NCBI RefSeq assembly: GCF_006965545.2
Contig: NZ_CP041372.2
Coordinates: 1 to 64,000, forward strand
DNA length: 64,000 nucleotides
DNA from: Paenalkalicoccus suaedae
Lineage (GTDB): Bacteria > Bacillota > Bacilli > Bacillales > Salisediminibacteriaceae
Direction of reading: 5' to 3'
Under the pieces are notes generated by a model, which was not told where the DNA came from, did not search any database, and saw nothing but the letters and a program-made list of their open reading frames with translations. Positions 1-13,260 of the stretch are shown one piece after another. The position numbers and the translations under genes are program-made. How positions within the stretch are numbered: position 1 is the first letter of the stretch; each line of letters opens with the position of its first letter.

Positions 1-87
1 TAACTTTAAAGAAGCATTGTCATTACTCTATTTTTTTGGTATCATTATGATGTTTTTTCGCATCAAAAATATGTGGGTTATTTTTAA

Positions 88-205
88 CTATCCACAGCTG
101 TGTACAACTTTGTGGATAGTTATTAACGACACGTTTATACATTTATCCACAATCATGTGCATTTGGTTAATAAGCTAGTTTCTACTATATTACCTATTTT
201 CCACA
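88..205. other. oriC: oriC upstream DnaA-box cluster
   Basis: AT-rich stretch upstream of dnaA with several 9-mers close to the DnaA box TTATNCACA. One exact site lies at 143-151 (TTATCCACA). Single-mismatch sites lie at 88-96 (CTATCCACA), 111-119 (the same on the minus strand) and 197-205 (TTTTCCACA). In Bacillus, box clusters on both sides of dnaA together form a bipartite origin. The cluster probably also serves autoregulation of dnaA. Confidence 0.85.
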
Positions 206-235
206 ATGGCTGCGAATAATTTTTATTCATCCGTA

Positions 236-263
236 TTCATCGCCATTGTACAAACGTTATACA
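236..263 (+). promoter_or_regulatory. possible dnaA sigma-A promoter
   Basis: A -10-like TATACA at 258-263 lies 55 bases before the dnaA start, with a poor -35 (TTCATC, 236-241) at 16-bp spacing. The position suits dnaA transcription, but the match is weak. Confidence 0.35.
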
Positions 264-317
264 AATGAAGGTTTTTCCGCTAGCTGTACCACAACAGAGA
301 AAAAGGGAGGGGAGTAA

Positions 318-1676
318 GTGGAGAATTTAAATGATTTATGGGAGCAAGCCTTACTTAAGATCGAAGAAAAGGTAAGTAAACCGAGCTACGATACGTGGTT
401 TAAGTTTACGAAGGCTGACTCAATTGATCAGAGTTCAAACACGATCACTGTGATTGCGCCTAACGAATTTGCTCGTGACTGGCTTGAGAACAGATATTTC
501 AATATTATTACCGATACGCTTCAGGAGCTCACTGGAGCAGAGCTTGAAGCAAAATTCATTTTACCTCGTGATGAGAATGAAGAAGAACTTGATATCTTAG
601 AAAAAATGAAACAAAATCCTCCGCCAGAAGTGGATACGTACGAAGAAGCACCAAAGCATATGTTAAATCCGAAATACAAGTTTGATACCTTTGTAATCGG
701 TAGCGGGAATCGCTTTGCGCACGCTGCCTCTTTAGCAGTAGCAGAAGCACCTGCAAAGGCATATAATCCGCTGTTTATTTATGGGGGAGTTGGACTCGGT
801 AAAACACACTTAATGCACGCGATTGGTCACTATGTGATTGACCATAATCCAAATGCAAAAGTCGTGTATTTATCATCTGAGAAATTTACGAACGAGTTTA
901 TTAACTCGATTCGTGACAACAAAGCTGTGCATTTTCGCAATAAGTATCGAAATGTAGATGTACTTCTTATTGATGATATTCAGTTTTTAGCAGGAAAAGA
1001 ACAAACGCAGGAGGAATTTTTCCATACGTTTAATTCCTTGCATGAAGAAAGAAAGCAAATTGTTATCTCAAGTGACAGACCTCCAAAAGAGATCCCGACG
1101 CTTGAAGATCGACTGCGCTCCCGCTTTGAATGGGGACTCATTACGGATATCACTCCGCCAGACCTGGAGACACGCATTGCAATTTTGCGTAAGAAAGCAA
1201 AGGCCGAGAACTTAGATATTCCAAACGAAGTCATGCTCTATATAGCAAATCAGATTGATACGAACATTCGTGAGCTTGAGGGAGCGCTTATTCGTGTAGT
1301 TGCGTACTCCTCACTGATTAATCAAGATATGAATGCTGATTTAGCTGCTGTAGCATTAAAGGACATCATTCCGAACTCAAAGCCAAAGGAAATTACTATT
1401 CCTGATATCCAGTCAGCTGTATGTGCGTCGTTTGGTATTAAGATGGAGGAGCTGAAAGCAAAGAAGCGCACTAAGACGGTCGCTTATCCAAGACAAATCG
1501 CTATGTATTTATCTAGAGAGATGACCGATCATTCTTTACCGAAAATTGGAGCGCAGTTTGGTGGACGAGATCATACAACTGTCATTCACGCACATGAAAA
1601 GATCTCTAGGCTCATGGCGACGGATCAGGAGCTACAGCAACAGGTAAAAGAAATCCGTGAGCAGCTCCGTGGATAG
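318..1676 (+). CDS. dnaA: Chromosomal replication initiator DnaA
   Basis: AAA+ ATPase that binds DnaA boxes and opens the origin. The 452-residue length is typical. Domain I (about 1-80) is followed by a short acidic linker. The AAA+ core has Walker A GGVGLGKT at residues 156-163 and Walker B LLIDD near 216-220. The C-terminal helix-turn-helix carries the DnaA signature [15 protein letters not shown] near residues 415-430. The start is GTG after the strong ribosome site GGGAGGGGAG. Box clusters flank the gene on both sides, so it sits inside its own origin. Identification is secure. Confidence 0.99.
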   Translation: MENLNDLWEQALLKIEEKVSKPSYDTWFKFTKADSIDQSSNTITVIAPNEFARDWLENRYFNIITDTLQELTGAELEAKFILPRDENEEELDILEKMKQNPPPEVDTYEEAPKHMLNPKYKFDTFVIGSGNRFAHAASLAVAEAPAKAYNPLFIYGGVGLGKTHLMHAIGHYVIDHNPNAKVVYLSSEKFTNEFINSIRDNKAVHFRNKYRNVDVLLIDDIQFLAGKEQTQEEFFHTFNSLHEERKQIVISSDRPPKEIPTLEDRLRSRFEWGLITDITPPDLETRIAILRKKAKAENLDIPNEVMLYIANQIDTNIRELEGALIRVVAYSSLINQDMNADLAAVALKDIIPNSKPKEITIPDIQSAVCASFGIKMEELKAKKRTKTVAYPRQIAMYLSREMTDHSLPKIGAQFGGRDHTTVIHAHEKISRLMATDQELQQQVKEIREQLRG

Positions 1677-1830
1677 TGTGGATAAACGCACAGAAGTTAT
1701 CAACACCTTATCCACATGTGAATAACCTGCCACACAAGGCTATTTCCTTAGTTATCCACAAATCAACAGGTATTACTACTAGTACTTCTAAAAAATCTTT
1801 AATTAATAACTAATAAAAACACACATTTAA
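1677..1830. other. oriC: oriC unwinding region: DnaA boxes, DnaA-trios, AT-rich DUE
   Basis: The dnaA-dnaN gap contains DnaA boxes at 1677-1685 (minus, exact), 1697-1705 (one mismatch), 1708-1716 (exact), 1717-1725 (minus, TTATTCACA) and 1752-1760 (exact). Twelve bases after the last box, 1773-1790 reads TTA CTA CTA GTA CTT CTA. That matches the DnaA-trio pattern (3'-GAT-5' on the complementary strand) known from the B. subtilis unwinding element. An almost pure A/T tract (about 1790-1840) follows. This is the expected site of strand opening. Confidence 0.93.
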
Positions 1831-1858
1831 AACTATTATTTGCAGGAGGAATTCGCTC

Positions 1859-2998
1859 ATGAAATTTACGATCCAACGTGATCAATTTGTACAGAGCATT
1901 AACCATGTTTCGAAAGCAATCTCATCGAGAAGTACAATCCCAGTGCTCGCAGGAATTAAGATCGAAGCATACAAAGACGGAGTAACACTCACAGGAAGTG
2001 ACTCTGACATTTCTATCGAGTCATTTATCCCAAGTGAAGTTGGTGATGAGCAGTTTGTAGAGATCGAGGAAGAAGGAACGACGGTCTTACAAGCACGATT
2101 CTTTGCGGAGATTGTGAAGAAGCTACCGGAAGCAACGGTTGAAATTCGCGTAAACGAACAAAACATTGCTCAGATTAGCTCTGGATCATCGGTATTTAAT
2201 ATTAACGGCATGAACGCAGACGAATATCCACGCTTACCGGAAATTGAAGAAGAGAACGTATTCCAGCTTAAAACGGATTTACTTAAAGCACTGATTAAGC
2301 AGACAGCCTTTGCTGTATCAACATCGGAAACAAGACCAGTTTTAACAGGAATTCACTGGTCTATGGAAGATGGCACACTAACGTGTACAGCGACAGATAG
2401 CCACCGTTTAGCAATGAGTGAAGCAAAAGTAGAATCCGAGGCCGCTGATCTTTCCTTCACAAACGTTGTTATTCCTGGAAAGAGCTTGAGTGAGCTAAGC
2501 AAAATCCTAGACGATAGCGAAGAACACATTGATATCGTTGTAACGAATAACCAGATCTTGTTTAAGGCGAAGAATCTATTATTCTTCTCTCGACTACTTG
2601 ACGGAAATTATCCAGCGACGAAAAATATGATTCCGACTAACCAAAAGACGATGGTTCAGCTCGATGCGAAGAAATTACTTGCTGCGATTGAGCGTGCTCT
2701 TTTACTTTCAGACGCTAAGAACAATGTTGTGAATTTAAAGTCGATCGATGAAGAGCATCTAGAAATTACGTCTGTTACTCCTGAGGTCGGAAAAGTAACA
2801 GAGGATGTTACTAGCCTGAAGTTTGAAGGAGAAGAGCTACGCATTGCCTTTAACGGTAAAAATATTATTGACGCATTACGAGTTATTGAATCTTCCGAAG
2901 TAGCAATCCAATTTACTGGCGCAATGAGCCCGTTTATTATGCGTCCGGCAGATCGTGATTACATGCTTCACCTGTTTTCACCAGTACGCACGTACTAA
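1859..2998 (+). CDS. dnaN: DNA polymerase III beta subunit (sliding clamp)
   Basis: Forms the dimeric ring that tethers replicative polymerase to DNA. The 379 residues span three repeated clamp domains of about 120 residues. The N-terminus MKFTIQRDQFVQSINHVSKAI and the C-terminus ending PVRTY are typical of Bacillus DnaN. The ATG follows the ribosome site AGGAGGA (1844-1850). The gene lies directly after the origin unwinding region, as in B. subtilis, and ends in an intrinsic terminator. Confidence 0.99.
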   Translation: MKFTIQRDQFVQSINHVSKAISSRSTIPVLAGIKIEAYKDGVTLTGSDSDISIESFIPSEVGDEQFVEIEEEGTTVLQARFFAEIVKKLPEATVEIRVNEQNIAQISSGSSVFNINGMNADEYPRLPEIEEENVFQLKTDLLKALIKQTAFAVSTSETRPVLTGIHWSMEDGTLTCTATDSHRLAMSEAKVESEAADLSFTNVVIPGKSLSELSKILDDSEEHIDIVVTNNQILFKAKNLLFFSRLLDGNYPATKNMIPTNQKTMVQLDAKKLLAAIERALLLSDAKNNVVNLKSIDEEHLEITSVTPEVGKVTEDVTSLKFEGEELRIAFNGKNIIDALRVIESSEVAIQFTGAMSPFIMRPADRDYMLHLFSPVRTY

Positions 2999-3015
2999 TA
3001 AATCCTGCACTATCA

Positions 3016-3059
3016 CACCTGTAAGGAATGGAGAAATCCTATCCTTGCAGGTGTTTTTT
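3016..3059 (+). terminator. Intrinsic terminator after dnaN
   Basis: Twelve-pair stem 3016-3027 / 3042-3053 (CACCTGTAAGGA with TCCTTGCAGGTG), followed by six T residues. It separates dnaA-dnaN from the yaaA-recF group. Confidence 0.85.
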
Positions 3060-3168
3060 AAGTTGGGGGAAGCTGTAAAAATGTGTATTGGCTTATTTGC
3101 TCAATTTTTAGTACAATATAGTATGAGTAGTTTTGTGCGTATTACAGAGAAAGCGAGTTGAAAGCAGC

Positions 3169-3393
3169 ATGGAAGAGATCATTACGGTGCGAGGCGATTA
3201 TATAACGTTAGGACAAGCGCTAAAGGAAGCTGCTATTATCCCGTCAGGCGGAGCAGCAAAGGCCTTTTTAGCGGATATACCAGTTTGGGTGAATGAAGAG
3301 GCAGAAAATCGCCGAGGACGAAAGCTCTACCCAGGAGACGTTGTCACGATTGAGGACATGGGTTCTTTATCGATTGTCTCTGAAGATGCGTGA
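3169..3393 (+). CDS. yaaA: S4-domain RNA-binding protein YaaA/RlbA
   Basis: Small S4-like RNA-binding protein (74 residues, MEEIITVRGDYITLGQALK...). The body GGAAKAFLADIPVWVNEEAENRRGRKLYPGD is the S4 fold signature. The family is always found between dnaN and recF in Bacillus and has been linked to ribosome assembly. The ATG at 3169 matches the family N-terminus. An in-frame upstream start at 3133 would add 12 unconserved residues. Its stop lies 9 bases before recF, so the two are co-transcribed. Confidence 0.93.
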   Translation: MEEIITVRGDYITLGQALKEAAIIPSGGAAKAFLADIPVWVNEEAENRRGRKLYPGDVVTIEDMGSLSIVSEDA

Positions 3394-3402
3394 GGAATTT
3401 AC

Positions 3403-4524
3403 GTGCATATTGATCAATTAACGCTAAAGGATTATCGCAACTATGATTCTCTCACGTTAGAATTTCATAATCGCGTCAATGTGATCCTTGGCGAGAACGC
3501 CCAAGGGAAAACAAACCTGATGGAATCTATTTATGTACTTGCATTAGCCAAGTCTCATCGAACTCCTAGAGATAAGGAGTTAATTCGGTGGGATCAGGAT
3601 TTTGCACGTGTAAGCGGATCATTTACCAACAGGCACGGTCCTTTGCAAATGGACGTGATTTTTTCCGGGCGAGGGAAAAAGGTAAAGTTAAATCACGTGG
3701 AAAAGAAGCGGCTTAGCGACTATATCGGAGCTTGTAATATCGTGATGTTTGCACCCGAGGATTTAACCTTAGTCAAAGGTAGTCCGCAGGTGAGGAGACG
3801 CTTTCTAGATCTTGAAATGGGGCAAATACACCCCATTTATCTGTATCATCTCTCGCAATACCACAAAATATTAAAGCAACGGAATCAGTGGTTAAAAGAA
3901 GTACGTGAGCACAAACGCAAAAACGACCCCGCATTTCTCGGAGTCATAACAGACCAGCTCATACAAGCAGCAGCCGAGGTATTACTCCGTCGCTTTGCTT
4001 TTCTTAAAAAGCTTCAGGAATGGGCGGCGCCAATTCATCATGAAATTAGCCGAGGCAGTGAGCAACTAGAAGTAACGTATGTTGCATCATGCGATGTATC
4101 AGCGGATATGAATATACCAACACTAGTAAAGACGCTACGCGAGGCTTTTTCAGAAGTAGAAGAAAAAGAGCTCCGACGCGGGACCACTCAGCTTGGTCCG
4201 CACAGGGACGATCTCGCATTTTTTGTGAACGGACGGGACATTCAGACATTTGGTTCTCAAGGACAGCAGCGGACGACAGCCTTATCGTTAAAGCTTGCCG
4301 AAATCGAGCTCATTCATGAGAAAACATCTGAATACCCTATTTTATTATTAGATGATGTACTATCCGAATTAGACGATCATAGACAAACACATCTTTTAAA
4401 TGCGATCAAGGGCAAGGTGCAAACCTTTGTAACAACAACGAGTGTGGATGGAATCGATCACTCGATGATGCAAGAAGCAGATACCTTTTATGTGACAGAG
4501 GGCTCAATCGAGCGAAGGGAGTGA
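3403..4524 (+). CDS. recF: DNA replication/repair protein RecF
   Basis: SMC-like ATPase that, with RecO and RecR, loads RecA on gapped DNA. The length is 373 residues. Walker A is GENAQGKTN near residues 30-38, the ABC-type signature lies near [18 protein letters not shown], and Walker B is [16 protein letters not shown] start. The gene follows yaaA by 9 bases and is followed 10 bases later by remB, in the conserved origin operon. Confidence 0.98.
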   Translation: MHIDQLTLKDYRNYDSLTLEFHNRVNVILGENAQGKTNLMESIYVLALAKSHRTPRDKELIRWDQDFARVSGSFTNRHGPLQMDVIFSGRGKKVKLNHVEKKRLSDYIGACNIVMFAPEDLTLVKGSPQVRRRFLDLEMGQIHPIYLYHLSQYHKILKQRNQWLKEVREHKRKNDPAFLGVITDQLIQAAAEVLLRRFAFLKKLQEWAAPIHHEISRGSEQLEVTYVASCDVSADMNIPTLVKTLREAFSEVEEKELRRGTTQLGPHRDDLAFFVNGRDIQTFGSQGQQRTTALSLKLAEIELIHEKTSEYPILLLDDVLSELDDHRQTHLLNAIKGKVQTFVTTTSVDGIDHSMMQEADTFYVTEGSIERRE

Positions 4525-4534
4525 AGAATCAGCC

Positions 4535-4795
4535 ATGTTTATTCACTTAGGCGGAGATATTGTCGTAAAAGCTGAAAATATCATTACGATTCTTGATCAT
4601 CATACGTACGATGACTCACCCGAAAACAAATCGTTTATTTTGGCACATCAAAAGAAGGATACAACGGTGCATGTTACGAAGGAGCAGGCTAAGTCAATTG
4701 TCGTAACAGATGAATGCGTTTATTTGTCGCCGATTTCGTCTCATACGCTTAAGAGGCGGGCGCAAGTAAGCACGGTAGTCGTAGAAGAGGAATAA
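4535..4795 (+). CDS. remB: Extracellular matrix regulator RemB (YaaB)
   Basis: 86-residue DUF370-type small protein (MFIHLGGDIVVKAENIITILDH...). The C-terminal block CVYLSPISSHTLKRRAQ is the family hallmark. In B. subtilis RemB acts in parallel with RemA on biofilm-matrix gene expression. Position between recF and gyrB is invariant. Symbol assignment rests on sequence pattern and synteny. Confidence 0.92.
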   Translation: MFIHLGGDIVVKAENIITILDHHTYDDSPENKSFILAHQKKDTTVHVTKEQAKSIVVTDECVYLSPISSHTLKRRAQVSTVVVEEE

Positions 4796-4825
4796 GAGAA
4801 TAGATTCGAGTGGAAGTGCAGGTGA

Positions 4826-6742
<1,917 letters not shown>

Positions 6743-6751
6743 AGCCAGGTC

Positions 6752-6790
6752 CCTTTAAAGCTCGTCGTGATATGCGGCGAGCTTTAGAGG
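6752..6790 (+). other. Strong hairpin between gyrB and gyrA, no T-tract
   Basis: A 16-pair inverted repeat (6752-6767 with 6775-6790, loop 7) lies in the 123-base gap. No U-run follows, so it is not a classical terminator. It could be an mRNA stability or processing element that uncouples gyrB and gyrA levels. Confidence 0.6.
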
Positions 6791-6865
6791 AACAGGCATT
6801 TACATAGCTACGTGAGGAACGAATAGACTTGGATGAAAGCTATTCGGTGAACGGAGGTAGAGGAA

Positions 6866-9412
6866 ATGGCCGAAGAACAAGATCAATCAAGGGTAAAAGA
6901 GATAAATATTAGTCAAGAGATGCGTACATCCTTTATGGATTATGCGATGAGCGTTATTGTAAGTCGAGCATTACCAGACGTACGTGACGGGCTGAAGCCT
7001 GTGCACAGACGTATTTTATTTGCCATGAATGAACTGGGTATTACAGCAGATAAAGCCTATAAAAAATCTGCACGTATCGTTGGGGAAGTAATCGGTAAGT
7101 ATCACCCACACGGTGACTCAGCTGTTTACGAGACGATGGTACGTATGGCGCAGGATTTCAGCTATCGTAATATGCTTGTCGATGGACACGGTAACTTTGG
7201 TTCTGTCGATGGCGATGCGGCAGCGGCAATGCGTTATACAGAAGCAAGAATGTCAAAGATCTCGATGGAACTCGTTCGAGACATCAATAAAGACACGATA
7301 GACTACCAGGATAACTATGATGGATCCGAATCGGAGCCTATTGTGTTACCTGCTCGTTTCCCAAATCTACTTGTGAACGGAACATCCGGTATCGCAGTAG
7401 GAATGGCAACGAATATTCCACCTCACCACTTAGGTGAAGTTATTGAAGGCGTTCTAGCGCTTTCTCGTGATCCAGAGATTACTGTGATGGAATTAATGGA
7501 GCATATCCCTGGACCAGATTTCCCTACTGGAGCGGAGATTATGGGTATCTCGGGAATTCGTCGTGCCTATGAGACTGGAAAAGGATCGATCACGATTCGT
7601 GCTAAAGCAGAGATTGATGAGCATAACAATAAGCCACGAATTATCGTAAATGAGCTACCTTATCAAGTGAACAAAGCACGTCTTATCGAAAAAATCGCAG
7701 AGCTTGTTCGTGATAAAAAAATCGATGGTATTACCGATTTGCGGGATGAGTCAGACCGTAACGGAATGCGCATTGTGATTGAGCTTCGTCGCGATGCGAA
7801 TGCGAACGTTCTTTTGAATAACTTATATAAGCAAACGGCACTTCAGTCGAGCTTTGGTATTAATATGCTCGCATTAGTAGATGGACAGCCGAAGGTTCTC
7901 TCCCTAAAAGAGACGCTGTATCACTATTTAGAGCATCAAAAAGTCGTTATTCGTCGTCGTACAGAGTTTGAGCTTAAGAAAGCAGCGGCACGTGCGCACA
8001 TTCTTGAAGGTCTACGTATTGCGTTAGATCATCTAGATGAAGTTATTTCATTGATTCGAGGATCTCAGACAACGGAGATCGCACGTAATGGATTAATTGA
8101 TCGCTTTGAGCTATCACATGACCAAGCTCAAGCGATTCTTGACATGCGTCTACAGCGTTTAACAGGTTTAGAGCGTGACAAGATCGAAGGCGAATATAAA
8201 GAGCTTATGGCGCGTATTGAAGAGCTTGAAGGTATTCTAGCTGATGGCGAAAAAGTGTTAGAGATCATTCGCGAGGAATTAATTGATATTCGCGATCGTT
8301 ATGCAGACGATCGTCGTACGGTTATTTCTTTAGGAGAAGATATGTTTGAGGATGAAGATTTAATCCCACGACAAAACGTCGTTATCACTCTCTCACACTC
8401 CGGTTATATTAAGCGTCTCCCTGTATCTACGTACCGTAGTCAAAAGCGTGGTGGACGTGGTGTGCAAGGAATGGGAACGCACGATGAGGACTTCGTTCGT
8501 CATCTATTTGTCACGAACTCACACGATCACCTTCTATTCTTCACGAATAAAGGAAAGGTTTATCGCATTAAAGGGTATGAGGTACCAGAGCAAAAGCGTA
8601 CTTCTAAAGGAATCCCGATTATTAACCTGCTACAAATTGAGCAAGGGGAATATATCAGTGCGATCATCCCGATCTCAGAGTTTACAGATTCACATTCGTT
8701 ATTCTTCATGACCAAGCAAGGTCTTGCTAAGCGTACGGAACTATCTGCATTTGCTAAGATTCGACGCGGCGGTCTCTTTGCGATTAACCTTCGCGAGGGC
8801 GATGAACTGCATGGTGTACGTCTAACGAATGGCGAGCAGGAGATCATCACTGGTACGAAGAAGGGTATGTCGATTCGTTTCCACGAGAAGCAGGTTAGGC
8901 AGATGGGCCGAACTGCAACTGGTGTGAAGGGGATTACGCTCCAGGAGGACGATGAAGTAGTCGGTATGGATATTATCGAGAGCGACCAAGCAGTCCTTAT
9001 CGTAACAGAAAACGGGTTTGGAAAGCGTACCCCAATCGATGAGTACCGAGAGCAATCTCGAGGTGGTAAAGGGATTAAGACGTGTAACATTACCGATAAG
9101 AACGGAGACGTTATTTCTCTTAAGATGGTACACCCAGACCACGATCTAATGGTTATTACAACGAATGGTGTTATCATTCGTATGCACGTAGATGAAATCT
9201 CGCAAACAGGTCGTAATACACAAGGTGTTCGTTTGATCCGAGTAGGAGAAGAAGAATACGTATCGACTGTAGCACGAGTAAATATTGATGAAGAAGACCT
9301 TGAAGACGATGAGCTATTAGAAGGAGAAGAAGAATCTGTAGAAGCGACAGATGAAGCTATTCCTACTGAAGATAGTGAGGAAGACGAAACAGACACTGAC
9401 TCAGAAGAATAA
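6866..9412 (+). CDS. gyrA: DNA gyrase subunit A
   Basis: Breakage-reunion subunit of gyrase, 848 residues. The catalytic tyrosine is Tyr124 in [11 protein letters not shown]. The quinolone-determining stretch is PHGDSAVYE, with Ser85 and Glu89, the common sensitive residues. The C-terminal beta-pinwheel includes the GyrA box near [13 protein letters not shown]. The last ~45 residues are an extended Asp/Glu-rich tail. Start follows GGAGGTAGAGGAA. The gene ends in a strong terminator. Confidence 0.99.
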   Translation: MAEEQDQSRVKEINISQEMRTSFMDYAMSVIVSRALPDVRDGLKPVHRRILFAMNELGITADKAYKKSARIVGEVIGKYHPHGDSAVYETMVRMAQDFSYRNMLVDGHGNFGSVDGDAAAAMRYTEARMSKISMELVRDINKDTIDYQDNYDGSESEPIVLPARFPNLLVNGTSGIAVGMATNIPPHHLGEVIEGVLALSRDPEITVMELMEHIPGPDFPTGAEIMGISGIRRAYETGKGSITIRAKAEIDEHNNKPRIIVNELPYQVNKARLIEKIAELVRDKKIDGITDLRDESDRNGMRIVIELRRDANANVLLNNLYKQTALQSSFGINMLALVDGQPKVLSLKETLYHYLEHQKVVIRRRTEFELKKAAARAHILEGLRIALDHLDEVISLIRGSQTTEIARNGLIDRFELSHDQAQAILDMRLQRLTGLERDKIEGEYKELMARIEELEGILADGEKVLEIIREELIDIRDRYADDRRTVISLGEDMFEDEDLIPRQNVVITLSHSGYIKRLPVSTYRSQKRGGRGVQGMGTHDEDFVRHLFVTNSHDHLLFFTNKGKVYRIKGYEVPEQKRTSKGIPIINLLQIEQGEYISAIIPISEFTDSHSLFFMTKQGLAKRTELSAFAKIRRGGLFAINLREGDELHGVRLTNGEQEIITGTKKGMSIRFHEKQVRQMGRTATGVKGITLQEDDEVVGMDIIESDQAVLIVTENGFGKRTPIDEYREQSRGGKGIKTCNITDKNGDVISLKMVHPDHDLMVITTNGVIIRMHVDEISQTGRNTQGVRLIRVGEEEYVSTVARVNIDEEDLEDDELLEGEEESVEATDEAIPTEDSEEDETDTDSEE

Positions 9413-9420
9413 TCATAATG

Positions 9421-9466
9421 AAAAAGCCACGTGTGAACATTTATGTTCACACGTGGCTTTTTTCAA
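9421..9466 (+). terminator. Intrinsic terminator after gyrA
   Basis: Near-perfect long stem (about 20 pairs; AAAAAGCCACGTGTGAACAT with its complement from 9444) with a very short loop, running into TTTTTT. The A-run on the left arm makes it potentially bidirectional. Confidence 0.9.
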
Positions 9467-9700
9467 AAAGGTAAAAAGTCACTCGTTTATAGATGGAATA
9501 GTAGGTATTTTATAAGTAATAGTAGAAATATATCGCTTTATTTGATTCATATAGTCTATAATAAGTATATTGACACAGATTTAATTGTGCATTTATTCAT
9601 GCATAACATACAATAAAGGGTAATTATGAGGGATTCGACGGTAGCAAACTAACTGATAGAGAATGGATACGCGATGAGGGAACAGAAGGGAGAGAACAGC

Positions 9701-10816
9701 ATGCATGTAACAATTAGTGAGCTTGTACCAGGCTGCATTTTATCAAAGGATGTTTATGTAAAAGCAAATAAACCATTAATAAAGAGGAAAACCGTATTAA
9801 CACCAGAGCATATTCACGTTCTCTCCATTTTTCTTGTAGAAAGTGTTCATACAGAGCCTAAATTAGTAAATGGCGCATCTTATCGCCCCAAGGCTGTACT
9901 TGAGGAATCAAAAGAGGAGCGCAAATCCCCGTCCTCTCTATCGGACCAGGATTCCTTCCTAAGCAGATATTTACGCGCCGTTCATCTATATAAAAAACAG
10001 TTTGCCCATTGGCAGGGTGGCACCAAGCTAGATCCATATGCAATGCGAGAGATCTTCTTACCTTTATACGAAAAAGAAGTGACGAAAGAGCAACTAATGG
10101 AGTTGCATCACTATAGTGATAAAGATAACTATATTTCGTACCACGCAGTAGCGGTAGGAATATTAAGTAGTCTTGTTGGAAAGAAGATAGGGTTATCGAA
10201 TGCAGAAGTGATTCAATTAGGCTTAGCTGGCCTTTTAGCGGATTGCGGAATGGCTCGTATATCATTTAACGTGTTTAATAAAGCATCGGCACTAACAAAA
10301 AGTGAATATGAAGAAGTGAAGAAGCATCCAGTAGTCAGCTATAGAATGCTTGAAGAGGTTCCGGGGTTTTCTAAGAAAGCGATGCTTGGAGTATTGCAGC
10401 ATCATGAACGAGAAGATGGAAGCGGATATCCTCTGTCTATTAAATCAAATAAGCTACATCAATATGGAAAGATCATTGCAGTTGTAGATGCCTATCATGC
10501 AATGACTGTAGAAAGGCGCTATCGATCCAAGCAAACTCCTTACAAAGTGATTGAATCTTTGTTAGTTGATGAATTCGGCAAACTAGATCATACCATTGTT
10601 AAGGAATTTGTTTCTATGATGCTCCCAATAGCCATCGGCCAGCGCGTTCGATTAACGAACGGATCTAAAGGAGAGATCATCTATTTAAATAAAGAACTCC
10701 CTACAAGACCACTGATTCGTTTAGATAGTGGAGAACAGTTTGACTTAGCAGGCTCTATGAATATCTATATAGAAGAAGTATTTTCAAATGAAGAGCAACA
10801 GCAGGCAAAAGCTTAA
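9701..10816 (+). CDS. HD-GYP-like protein with degenerate HD motif
   Basis: 371-residue protein related to c-di-GMP phosphodiesterases of the HD-GYP class. The N-terminal region (1-50, LVPGCILSKDVYV...) is typical of such proteins. The HD-GYP core (about 140-300) contains HHEREDGSGYP at residues 234-244. The canonical His-Asp pair is replaced: the motif reads LLADCGM, with Ala180 where the metal-binding His belongs. Catalysis is therefore doubtful and a binding role is possible. The C-terminal ~60 residues resemble a small beta-barrel. The ATG at 9701 follows GAAGGGAGAG. The in-frame ATG at 9674 has no good ribosome site. Own terminator; monocistronic. Confidence 0.85.
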   Translation: MHVTISELVPGCILSKDVYVKANKPLIKRKTVLTPEHIHVLSIFLVESVHTEPKLVNGASYRPKAVLEESKEERKSPSSLSDQDSFLSRYLRAVHLYKKQFAHWQGGTKLDPYAMREIFLPLYEKEVTKEQLMELHHYSDKDNYISYHAVAVGILSSLVGKKIGLSNAEVIQLGLAGLLADCGMARISFNVFNKASALTKSEYEEVKKHPVVSYRMLEEVPGFSKKAMLGVLQHHEREDGSGYPLSIKSNKLHQYGKIIAVVDAYHAMTVERRYRSKQTPYKVIESLLVDEFGKLDHTIVKEFVSMMLPIAIGQRVRLTNGSKGEIIYLNKELPTRPLIRLDSGEQFDLAGSMNIYIEEVFSNEEQQQAKA

Positions 10817-10833
10817 TAGATTTAGTATAGGAA

Positions 10834-10873
10834 GGTTCTATTAGATGCATCTTATCTAATAGAGCCTTTTTTT
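10834..10873 (+). terminator. Intrinsic terminator after the HD-GYP gene
   Basis: Thirteen-pair stem 10834-10846 / 10854-10866 (GGTTCTATTAGAT with its complement), followed by TTTTTTTA. Confidence 0.88.
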
Positions 10874-10950
10874 ATTTTTGTGAATAGCTTTTATATAAAG
10901 GAGAAGGTTTATTTTGTTGACTGGCAGTTCAGTTAACTAGCCTTTACAAA

Positions 10951-11135
10951 TTGACACGTGAACGGTGGTAAAGGAGGGAAGATTGACTCAAGCGGAGGTC
11001 TGGGTGAGCAAAGGGAGCTTGATTTGATGCATACAGATCTTTCTTGATGTAAAGGAAGGCGCTTGACGCATATGGTCCTTAACTTTACACAAAGCAAACT
11101 AATAGGGTAGCAAACGAAGGCCGAAGTGATGTGGT
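10951..11135 (-). repeat. Inverted 21-bp-type degenerate repeat array upstream of rrn1
   Basis: On the minus strand this stretch reads ATGCGTCAAG, TTTACATCAAG, GTATGCATCAAAT and so on, matching the repeat downstream of both rRNA operons. The plus-strand cores (GAYGCA-like) begin at 10985, 11006, 11026, 11046 and 11065, spaced 21, 20, 20 and 19. One unit like the second repeat type (CGAAGTGATGTGG) lies near 11119. No gene is supported in 10874-11363 otherwise. The minus-strand reading frame across it is a by-product of a period divisible by three. Confidence 0.7.
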
Positions 11136-11363
11136 GCTCCGAGAATATAGAGAGAACAAACAAAACGCATATAAAGTTTAACCATTATAATGAGACAATT
11201 CCTTATGAGTTAGGGTTCCCACCATAATGAAAACTAAATGGAGAGCGCTATATATAAAGGTTTTCTCTCATTTTACATTAGAAGCTTTGCTTGAAGCTCT
11301 ACACTTTGCTCTTGCTATTGACGCACGGATTGTAAATCTACTATTCTGACTTTAAAAAAGCTA

Positions 11364-11491
11364 TTGCACTATTAGTTTTTTATATGATATATTATTCTTT
11401 GTTGCCGCAAAAAGCGAACAACACTAAAGCGAAAAACAATTCAAAATTATTTTTAAATAGTATTGACTTTGTCGAGTAGCTGCGATACAAT
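11364..11491 (+). promoter_or_regulatory. Tandem sigma-A promoters of rRNA operon 1
   Basis: P1 has TTGCAC at 11364-11369 and TATATT at 11388-11393 (spacer 18). P2 has TTGACT at 11463-11468 and TACAAT at 11486-11491 (spacer 17). Tandem promoters about 100 bases apart are usual for Bacillus rrn operons. Confidence 0.82.
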
Positions 11492-11529
11492 GTAATAAGT
11501 CGCCAAGAACGAACGGCGTCGAAACAACT

Positions 11530-11690
11530 TGCTCTTTGAAAACTAAACAAAAGACGAAGCGAAGGAATTAAAAGAGATGAAAACCATCTCGTCAATTTTT
11601 TTAAATGAAGAACCTAGTTCTTCAAAATGAATCGCTAGATTCGTTGTTCGAGTTTACTCGAACGTTAGTCAGAAGTTCAAACTTCGACGA
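11530..11690 (+). promoter_or_regulatory. rrn1 leader: boxA and serial hairpins
   Basis: TGCTCTTTGAAAAC (11530-11543) is the Bacillus rrn boxA antitermination site. It is followed by GAGATG/CATCTC (11574-11590) with a T7 tract at 11596-11602, a terminator-like element. Four more small stems follow at 11607-11623, 11629-11642, 11646-11663 and 11672-11685. The same leader, with the same boxA, precedes rRNA operon 2. Confidence 0.7.

Positions 11691-13260
<1,570 letters not shown>

Noticed and set aside
8560-9450. 296-codon minus-strand ORF opposite gyrA
   Set aside because: Serine/arginine-rich mirror of the acidic GyrA codons; no ribosome site or known family.
10933-11163. 76-codon minus-strand ORF upstream of rrn1
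   Set aside because: It coincides with the inverted 21-bp array and shows the same seven-residue periodicity artefact.
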